Position numbers and translations under genes: made by a program | Notes under the pieces: generated by a model | What the model saw: the letters and a program-made list of their open reading frames with translations, nothing else | What the model was told of the DNA's origin: nothing | Database searches by the model: none | Assembly (NCBI GenBank): GCA_016712285.1 | Contig: JADJRK010000001.1 | Location: forward strand, 868,001-932,000 | DNA from: Planctomycetota bacterium | Lineage (GTDB): Bacteria; Planctomycetota; UBA8742; UBA2392 | Direction: 5' to 3' | DNA: 64,000 bases | Part shown: piece after piece, positions 58,108 to 64,000 of the stretch | How positions within the stretch are numbered: the first letter of the stretch is position 1 | How the letters are laid out: each line of letters starts with the position of its first letter

Positions 58108-59280
58108 GTGTCACTTGTCCTGATTTCTGATGACGATCCGGCTGTGCGCGCGGAGCTCAAGCAGGTACTCCTGAAAGCCGGCCACAGCGTGCTGGAAGCC
58201 GCCACCGCGCGCGCAACGCTGCACGAGGCCCAGGACCACGACCCCGACCTGATTCTGCTGGATATCAAGCTGCCCGACATGTCGGTCATGGAACTGCTCG
58301 AGGAACTGCGCAGCGAAGCCGCGCTGGCGCGCGTGCCGATCATGATGATGGCCGCCGACGCCGACCAGGACCTGCTGACCCGCACCTTCAAGTGGGACAT
58401 CGTTGACTTCGTGCACAAGCCGTTCAACACCGACATCCTGGTCGCCAAGATCGGCGCCCACACACGCCTGAACCTCGCGTACAAGTTCAGCCGCAAGCTC
58501 AGCAAGGAAATGTACATGTCGCGCATCGAGCGCCTGGAAACCCAGGTGCAGGCGACAGAAGAAGACATGAGCGAGGCTGAGCGCCACTTCACGTGGATGC
58601 AGCCCAAGACGCCCAAAGTCGACGGCTACACGATCGAGGTCAAGTACCGCCCATACGGCAAGCTGGGCGGCGATTTCTATGACTTTGTGTGGCTTGACCG
58701 CGACCGGCTTGCCGTGGTGGTCGGCGACGTCAGCGGGCACGGCATCCAGGCGGCGATTCTGCAGACGATGGCTCGCAAGCTGATCAGCCTGGCGCTGCGG
58801 CAAGAGCTCGACAACCTGCAGAAAGTCGTCGAGTTCTCGAATCGCGAACTGACTAACGACCTGCCGCCCGGCAGTTTCGTTGCAGCCACCATAGGCGTGC
58901 TGAACACCGAGACCCACGAGTGGCGCCACGTCCGGTGCGGCATTCCGTACCCGATTCTGGTCAAGGCCGACCGCGAGTGCGAGCCGCTGATGACGCCCGG
59001 GGGCCCGCTGGGCCTGAGCAAGAAAGCCGACTGGGCCATCGGCGTAGGCACCTACGGCGTAACGCTGGAGGCCGGCCAGGGCATGCTGCTGATGTCAGAC
59101 GGCATCATCGAGTGCTACCTCGATGACGAGAAGAAAGAGCAGTTTGACGTCGAGGGAGTGATGAAGGCCATAAAGGAAACTCCCAAAGATGGCAGCATGA
59201 TCGCTACAATCTGCGAAAAGGCGAACCTGGACCATCGCGCCGACGACGACGCGACGCTTATCAGTATTGCGCGGAAGTAG
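58108..59280 (+). CDS. Response regulator-PP2C phosphatase (first of pair)
   Basis: 390 residues with an N-terminal receiver domain (VLISDDDPAVRAELKQVLLKAG, phosphorylatable Asp in LILLDIKLPD, Lys in HKPFN) and a C-terminal PP2C domain with GGDFYDFVWLDRDRLAVVVGDVSGHGIQAAIL, SDGIIECY and DDDATLISI. The two are joined by a helical linker. It should dephosphorylate a STAS-type antagonist on receiver phosphorylation. GTG start at 58108 with GGAG 8 nt upstream. The next gene begins three bases after its stop. Confidence 0.92.
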   Translation: MSLVLISDDDPAVRAELKQVLLKAGHSVLEAATARATLHEAQDHDPDLILLDIKLPDMSVMELLEELRSEAALARVPIMMMAADADQDLLTRTFKWDIVDFVHKPFNTDILVAKIGAHTRLNLAYKFSRKLSKEMYMSRIERLETQVQATEEDMSEAERHFTWMQPKTPKVDGYTIEVKYRPYGKLGGDFYDFVWLDRDRLAVVVGDVSGHGIQAAILQTMARKLISLALRQELDNLQKVVEFSNRELTNDLPPGSFVAATIGVLNTETHEWRHVRCGIPYPILVKADRECEPLMTPGGPLGLSKKADWAIGVGTYGVTLEAGQGMLLMSDGIIECYLDDEKKEQFDVEGVMKAIKETPKDGSMIATICEKANLDHRADDDATLISIARK

Positions 59281-59283
59281 CGA

Positions 59284-60528
59284 ATGGCCGACATTCTTCT
59301 GATCGAGGGCGAGAGCGCAATCCGGGAAAGCGTCAGCGAAATGCTGCGCACGGGCGGCCATGACGTCACCGCGGTCGAGAACAGTGAGCAGGCGCGCAAG
59401 GCCAGCCTGCGCAAGGTGCCCGCGCTCGTGATCAGCGACCAGAAACTTGGCGATGAGGGCGTCGAGTTTCTGATGCACCTTTCGCGTGACCGGCGGCTTT
59501 CCCGCGTGCCGGTGGTCTTGCTGGTCGATGGCGGAAACACCGACTCGGCACTCAGCACCTACCAGTGCGACATCTTCGCGATCTTCAAGAAGCCCGTAGA
59601 CCTTGACGCCCTGAAGCTGCAGGTCGAGACCATCATTCGCCAAACCACGCGCCAGAAGCAGTCGCGCAAACGCGAACGCCACGAGCTGCGCAGCCAGATC
59701 ATGCGCCTTGAGCGCGAAGTGCGCGCCACCACAATCGACCTGACCGACGCGGCGCAGAACTTCACGACGATGCTGGCGACGCCGCCTCGCCCCGACGGCA
59801 TTCGCATCGACGTGCACTTTGCCCCAAGCGGCGGGTTCATTGGCGGCGATTTTTATGACTTCTTCTGGCTGGATGAGCGGCGGCTTTGCGTGGTGGTGGG
59901 GGACGTGACCGGCCACGGCATCCAGGCCGCGGTGATCCAGTCCATGGCGCGCAAGGTGATCAGCATCGGCATGCGCATCAAGCACGGCGACCTGCGCGAC
60001 GGCCTGCGCTTTGCCAACGATGAGCTGGCCGACGACATTCCACAGGGCAAGTTCGTGGCGGCGCTGGTGGGTGTGCTGGATGTGGTGAGCGGCAACTGGC
60101 AGCACGCGCGCTGCGGCATCCCGCACCCGGTGTTCGTGAAAGCCGACGGCACGCGCGAAGACGTGCTGACCGCGGGCGTGGCCCTGGGCCTCAAGCGCAG
60201 CGCGAACTGGGCCGACGCCATCCAGGTGCACAGCTCAAACCTTGAGCCCGGCGGCCGCGTGGTGATGTTCACGGACGGCATCATCGAGTGCCTCAAGGAC
60301 GACGGCGAGGAGTTTGATTACCCCGGCATTCACAAAGTGCTGGAGCGCGCCAAGCCGACCGACAACGTGCCCGAGTTGATCTACCAGGCGGCCCACGCGG
60401 GCCACCGCGCCGTGGACGATGTGCTGATTATCGCCATCACGCGAGAGTCGGTGGTGCTCGAGGACAGCCAAACCATCACACTGTTCGGCAACCTCGACGA
60501 CGAAGAAGACATTTTCAACGTGCGGTAG
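59284..60528 (+). CDS. Response regulator-PP2C phosphatase (second of pair, receiver altered)
   Basis: 414 residues, paralogous to the preceding gene. The receiver begins ILLIEGESAIRESVSEMLRTGGHDV, so the two acidic pocket residues are Glu-Gly instead of Asp-Asp, although Asp in LVISDQKLGD and Lys in FKKPVD remain. The PP2C domain has GGFIGGDFYDFFWLDERRLCVVVGDVTGHGIQAAVI, FTDGIIECLKDD and DDVLIIAI. Signalling input may therefore be phosphate-independent. No gene for a histidine kinase or sigma factor is near. Confidence 0.9.
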   Translation: MADILLIEGESAIRESVSEMLRTGGHDVTAVENSEQARKASLRKVPALVISDQKLGDEGVEFLMHLSRDRRLSRVPVVLLVDGGNTDSALSTYQCDIFAIFKKPVDLDALKLQVETIIRQTTRQKQSRKRERHELRSQIMRLEREVRATTIDLTDAAQNFTTMLATPPRPDGIRIDVHFAPSGGFIGGDFYDFFWLDERRLCVVVGDVTGHGIQAAVIQSMARKVISIGMRIKHGDLRDGLRFANDELADDIPQGKFVAALVGVLDVVSGNWQHARCGIPHPVFVKADGTREDVLTAGVALGLKRSANWADAIQVHSSNLEPGGRVVMFTDGIIECLKDDGEEFDYPGIHKVLERAKPTDNVPELIYQAAHAGHRAVDDVLIIAITRESVVLEDSQTITLFGNLDDEEDIFNVR

Positions 60529-60535
60529 CGATCGT

Positions 60536-62431
60536 TCAATCTTCCTCAGGTGCCGACCCTGGTGGCGGTGTTGGCGGGCGCTTGTAGGGCGGGTTGCGGA
60601 CGTCAATCTCAAGCACGAATCCGGCTTCAGCCTCAGTCAGCGTCACGTGCTGATCCACCAGCTTGGTGCCACTCCGAACGAGGGTGCCTTCCTCGACCGT
60701 CTCAGTGGTGCCCTTGGTAAACACTACAACCCAATACACGCCGCGGTTGATGCTCAAGCCGTTGACTGTATGTACTGCGCTGCCGCTGGTGGTGCCGCGC
60801 TCTCCGCCCGGCCCGGAGCGGTACTTCCCTACGATGTAGACAAACTCTGCCCCTGGCTCCGCGTTTATGAACTTGAATGTGATTGACCCAAGCGCCGGCT
60901 TCAATGCCACATCGCCAAGATCCAAGTGTTCGCCGGGCTTCACGTGGAAGCGGACTTCAGTCTGCTCAAAACCGTCACCTTCGACATAGAGCGCACTGAG
61001 ACTGCTTGCGACACCGCTAAGCAGGATTTCACCACCGGGTTCCGCGTAGGCCAGAACGCCACTCTGCCCGACCGGAGGCGGGCGTTTGGGTTTGGGCGGT
61101 CCTTCCTTGTATGGTTCCTTGCCTGCGGCCTTCGCGCGTTCCTGGGCCCGCTGGGCTGAGCTGTTGCGCAGGCGATACATTTCCCAAGAGGGCAAGAGGT
61201 GTCTGCGAACCGTGGCTGAACTGCGACTAATCGGGTCGCCGTTTGTGTCCACAGCACGCAGGCGAATGGTGACTGGAAGGGTTACTTCAGCGACGAACTC
61301 GCGCACCTTGTCTGGTTCCACGCGAAAGGCACCGCTGTCCCAGACTCCGAACAAACCCTCGATTCGAATTTCGAAGTCACCATCGAAACTCAGGGCGTAG
61401 TTAGTGTATGCGTGGCCCCACTTCAGCACGCCACTCAGAGCAAGCCCAGGCAAGCCGTTGCGCCGGATTTCAAGTTTCCAATCTTCGGAGGCCGGCAATC
61501 GCGAAAGGTCAACGCGCACGCCATACATTGGTTTGGTTGCGACCGGCACGACTGCCTTTAAAGTGCGCGCGTGGGCGTCAATCTGGAACGAGAACGTAGC
61601 AGGCTGTTGCCAACCCATCCGAAGGCCAGCAGTAAACATGGACACGCGAGTCGTCTGATCCGGAATGTCCACATACCCGGTTTCACCTTCTTCCAGCGTC
61701 AACCACGCCAAGCCATGGTCCTTAAAGCGCGCTCCCTCGCCCGAGACGAAATGTAACCGAACTCTGCCGGCAAAGGGGGCGCCGTCGCCGTAGATGACTT
61801 CGACGGCAACCCGATTGGTTCGATCTAGGCGAACCACTACATGTTGCCCGTCTGCCTTGACCTCGACCAGAACGCTGCCGGGCACTTGCCCCCTTGGGGC
61901 GTCCGGTGGACTCGACGGCAGATTCCACAGCAGCGCCAGCGGCCGAATGTTCAGATACTCAAGCTCATTCGGGCCCAGCGTTGACTGCACTTGGGCAGTA
62001 CCACTTTCGCCCGCAGTTCCCTGAGTCCAGGAGAAGTCCTGGTCCCCGGCTCTTTTGGGGCGCCTGACATACTGCTCCACAGTTTCAAAGGCGTACTCAA
62101 ACCCGATGTCCGGTACAGGCCGATCGTCATGCGTGCGAAACGCAATGAAGACCCTCTTGGGTTGAGGCACAGCCGGCACTGGCGCTTCGACCGGCGCGAT
62201 GGGTGCCGGCGACTGTGTCGCCGGAGTTTCGTCCGGTTCACGATTGGCTGCAATTGGCTGCGGCGTTGCCGGCTTTGGCACGGCGGCGACCGGGGGATCG
62301 TTGTCAGCAACCGGAGTGGAAGACTCGGGCCACCTCCAAATCGCCAAGAGCACGACGAGCGCAAGCACAAACAAGAGCGCAATCAGCGCAGCATACTTGG
62401 TCCGATTTCGATCTACCGTCAGTGCTTCCAT
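60536..62431 (-). CDS. Large membrane-anchored protein of unknown function
   Basis: 631 residues starting MEALTVDRNRTKYAALIALL. One N-terminal helix (residues ~12-34, ALIALLFVLALVVLLAIWRW) then a Pro/Ala-rich linker, then mostly beta strands with several ~80-residue repeats that look like Ig-like or carboxypeptidase-regulatory-like modules (VFIAFRTHDDRPVPDIGFEYAF; IRLRAVDTNGDPISRSSATVRRHL). A charged Lys/Pro/Glu segment follows at ~445. It reads as an extracytoplasmic protein. The start at 62431 is preferred over 62470. No function can be assigned. Confidence 0.65.
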   Translation of the reverse strand: MEALTVDRNRTKYAALIALLFVLALVVLLAIWRWPESSTPVADNDPPVAAVPKPATPQPIAANREPDETPATQSPAPIAPVEAPVPAVPQPKRVFIAFRTHDDRPVPDIGFEYAFETVEQYVRRPKRAGDQDFSWTQGTAGESGTAQVQSTLGPNELEYLNIRPLALLWNLPSSPPDAPRGQVPGSVLVEVKADGQHVVVRLDRTNRVAVEVIYGDGAPFAGRVRLHFVSGEGARFKDHGLAWLTLEEGETGYVDIPDQTTRVSMFTAGLRMGWQQPATFSFQIDAHARTLKAVVPVATKPMYGVRVDLSRLPASEDWKLEIRRNGLPGLALSGVLKWGHAYTNYALSFDGDFEIRIEGLFGVWDSGAFRVEPDKVREFVAEVTLPVTIRLRAVDTNGDPISRSSATVRRHLLPSWEMYRLRNSSAQRAQERAKAAGKEPYKEGPPKPKRPPPVGQSGVLAYAEPGGEILLSGVASSLSALYVEGDGFEQTEVRFHVKPGEHLDLGDVALKPALGSITFKFINAEPGAEFVYIVGKYRSGPGGERGTTSGSAVHTVNGLSINRGVYWVVVFTKGTTETVEEGTLVRSGTKLVDQHVTLTEAEAGFVLEIDVRNPPYKRPPTPPPGSAPEED

Positions 62432-62500
62432 GGCCTTGATAGTAGCAGCGAAAGCGCCAATGCAGTTCACGCAATTGGCTGCATCGTATGCCGAGTGCGT

Positions 62501-63556
62501 TCAGACTAACGCAGGTTCCGCACTTTCAGTGGCTACTTCAAAACCCGCAGCGACCAGCTTACTTCTTGCCATGTCGGGCGTGACGAGATCAGCAAGGCTT
62601 ATGCTGCCGCTTGCATTTGGTTTGGCCAGCAGCGCTTCGGCGGCCCAGACGCTGGGCCATGAGGGCACGTCTAAGCCGTTGTTTCGGGCGATGATTTCGA
62701 TGCTGTCCAGCACGTCGCCCGACGCATCCAGCGCGTCGATCGCCATGATGCCGACCCTGGTGCCCAACGGGCGGGCCAGCGGCGACATGGCCGCCCCAAT
62801 GCGCGAACCGAAATGCAGCAGGCCGCGCGGCGTGGCGCCGACCACGCGCGAAACCATGCGCAACGCGCTTGTGTAGCTGCGACGGTCGAACCCAAAGCCG
62901 AAACGCAGCGGCACAATACGGTCACCGAGCGACACGCCGATCGATTCCAGGCCGCTGGGGTATGTGCTGTACCGCCGTGTGCCGATCGCGCCGTGGTCGC
63001 GCAACCAGGATTCACCGAACCAGCGCGAGCCTTGCGGCTTTGCGCGGCCGATCGGCAGCAGCATGCTGTACAGCAGTGTCGCCGACGCATCATTGTTCGT
63101 GCCGATGGAAAGCTGCGCCCGCACGCCGGCCACATCGGCCCGGCCTTGCCAGCGGCGTGCAAAGACCTCGATCAAAGCCGGAACGCTGCTGCACCCGGTG
63201 ATGGCGGCGATGTCGCCGGGTACAAAACCGGCTGCGATGTCGCGTACAGCCTGCATGAACGCCGGAGTCTCGGCCAGGTCCACGTAATGGCACCTGTGCT
63301 CGCGGCAGGCTCGCAGCAGGGGGCCGTGGTCATAGGTGAACGGGCCCACGGTGTTGATCAGCACGTCCACGTGTTGCAGCGTGGCGCCAAAGTCCTCGGG
63401 GCGGGCCAGGTCGAAGCGGGTAAATGTCGCGCCTTCAACACTGGTAGGACTGCGGCCGCCGCAGATCAGCGTCGCGTCGGGCAAACTCTGGCGCAGCAAC
63501 CGCAGAATGCGGCGGCCCATCAGCCCGCTGCCGCCCAGCACCATGACTGTACTCAT
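62501..63556 (-). CDS. Saccharopine-dehydrogenase-like NAD(P)-binding protein
   Basis: 351 residues with a Rossmann start VMVLGGSGLMGRRILRLL, FDLARPEDFGATLQHVDVLINTVGPFTYDHGPLLRACREHRCHYVDLAET and TGCSSVPAL, typical of the saccharopine dehydrogenase-like/trans-enoyl-reductase group. The rest is less conserved. Substrate unknown. It overlaps its upstream neighbour by 4 bp (ATGA). Confidence 0.8.
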   Translation of the reverse strand: MSTVMVLGGSGLMGRRILRLLRQSLPDATLICGGRSPTSVEGATFTRFDLARPEDFGATLQHVDVLINTVGPFTYDHGPLLRACREHRCHYVDLAETPAFMQAVRDIAAGFVPGDIAAITGCSSVPALIEVFARRWQGRADVAGVRAQLSIGTNNDASATLLYSMLLPIGRAKPQGSRWFGESWLRDHGAIGTRRYSTYPSGLESIGVSLGDRIVPLRFGFGFDRRSYTSALRMVSRVVGATPRGLLHFGSRIGAAMSPLARPLGTRVGIMAIDALDASGDVLDSIEIIARNNGLDVPSWPSVWAAEALLAKPNASGSISLADLVTPDMARSKLVAAGFEVATESAEPALV

Positions 63557-64000
63557 GGCGCTTTCCCGGCGTTCGCGTCATGGATGCGCGCGTGGGCTGC
63601 CATGTACGCGAGGTAGTGCTCGTCGATGCGGTCGCGTGTTGTGGCTGTCGGGTTCTCAAGCGCCAGCGTTTCCAGCGTTCCCGCCATAGCGCTGCCCCAC
63701 GGGCTGTGCGGCACCAGCGGATACGTGACACGGGCGTTGACCGCCAGCACCCAGGCCGGCACCGACAGGTCGTGCTCTTGCATGATGATTGTGTACGGGT
63801 TGGTCTCGGGGTCATGGATCGGTGGCGCCTCAATGCCTTCGGCCCACGGACCGTCATTGAACAGCACCAGGTCGCTGCTGGTGCTGAAGCTGACCATGCC
63901 CGCGACCGGCAGCGCCACCACCGCCAGCAGCCACAGCAGCACGCGCGGCGGTTTGTGTACGATGTTGCGCACAAACTGCAACCGGCCCTTGGTCGGCTCG
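63553..64000 (-). CDS. Hypothetical membrane-anchored protein (N-terminus may lie beyond window)
   Basis: The reading frame is open to the window edge on the minus strand; it starts no later than TTG 63981 or a GTG at 63972, possibly upstream of the window. A hydrophobic segment (RVLLWLLAVVALPVAGMVSF) near the start is followed by a ~110-residue polar region (SDLVLFNDGPWAEGI..., HYLAYMAAHARIHDAN). No recognised domain. It ends with a 4-bp overlap into the saccharopine-dehydrogenase-like gene, so the two are likely translated together. Confidence 0.55.
   Translation of the reverse strand, partial: EPTKGRLQFVRNIVHKPPRVLLWLLAVVALPVAGMVSFSTSSDLVLFNDGPWAEGIEAPPIHDPETNPYTIIMQEHDLSVPAWVLAVNARVTYPLVPHSPWGSAMAGTLETLALENPTATTRDRIDEHYLAYMAAHARIHDANAGKAP

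Overview
This 64 kb window is a high-GC chromosomal segment from a diderm (Gram-negative-type) bacterium. Supporting signs are numerous lipobox lipoproteins, Lpt-like and Mla-like envelope genes, an OmpA-type lipoprotein and intergenic palindrome families. The gene style (FtsH, partner-switch phosphatases, DUF3309/DUF3185 proteins, ELWxTDGT-repeat protein, octamer-type intergenic repeats) would fit Planctomycetota or a relative. Nothing in the window settles the phylum, so this placement is an inference.

Layout. 1-1947: glmS (its end lies outside the window) preceded by a small acidic protein gene, on the minus strand. 2031-3371: CNNM/CorC-type CBS transporter. 3729-15816: a long plus-strand run of recO, TPR-like lipoprotein, LptE-like lipoprotein, ftsH, DUF1801, folP, cdaA, cdaR, a 1083-residue LptC/OstA-like exported protein and cmk. 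Many of these genes overlap or nearly touch, linking envelope biogenesis, folate and c-di-AMP synthesis. 16236-23553: PEGA-like lipoprotein, M16 peptidase, secreted protein, OmpA-type lipoprotein and S9 peptidase. 23557-24850: two small membrane proteins, then a dense array of GC palindromes. 24851-30395: bshA, rimO, a degenerate cytidylyltransferase and hisS with a C-terminal GIY-YIG-like extension. 31292-34957: a partner-switching module (STAS antagonist, anti-sigma kinase, HAMP-PP2C phosphatase) behind pgpA. 35404-40154: an Mla/MCE lipid transport operon with two MCE proteins and a TPR lipoprotein. 40436-47541: hypothetical genes flanked by inverted palindrome clusters, a lipoprotein, a secretin-N-domain protein with an EamA permease, leucine dehydrogenase and gluQ. 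47601-55164: coiled-coil membrane protein, ferredoxin-MBL fusion, a four-gene secreted/lipoprotein cluster, a histidine phosphatase, a propeller-like lipoprotein and a ParE/Phd-type toxin-antitoxin pair. 55196-64000: flavoprotein, tRNA-Lys, SRAP peptidase, two tandem REC-PP2C phosphatases, a large membrane-anchored protein of unknown role, and a saccharopine-dehydrogenase-like gene with a partner that runs off the window.

The intergenic space is notable. Six islands (about 3.39, 15.84, 28.59, 30.51, 35.02 and 41.95 kb) are built from an 8-bp quasi-repeat (CACAAAGG-like) in several variants and both orientations, joined by a linker resembling AACTGCAATGGCAACTGC. One island contains a 340-bp tandem duplication. 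These islands generate many false reading frames and hold no convincing genes. A second class of repeats consists of short perfect palindromes (24.37-24.78 kb, 40.27-40.36 kb, 40.92-41.04 kb), two clusters of which flank one hypothetical gene in opposite order.

The most unusual coding observations are the HisS C-terminal extension that reads like a UvrC-type GIY-YIG domain with lost catalytic residues, the giant LptC/OstA-like protein inside a c-di-AMP operon, and the tandem REC-PP2C pair whose second receiver has lost its acidic pocket. No complete, clearly new defence or biosynthetic system is evident.
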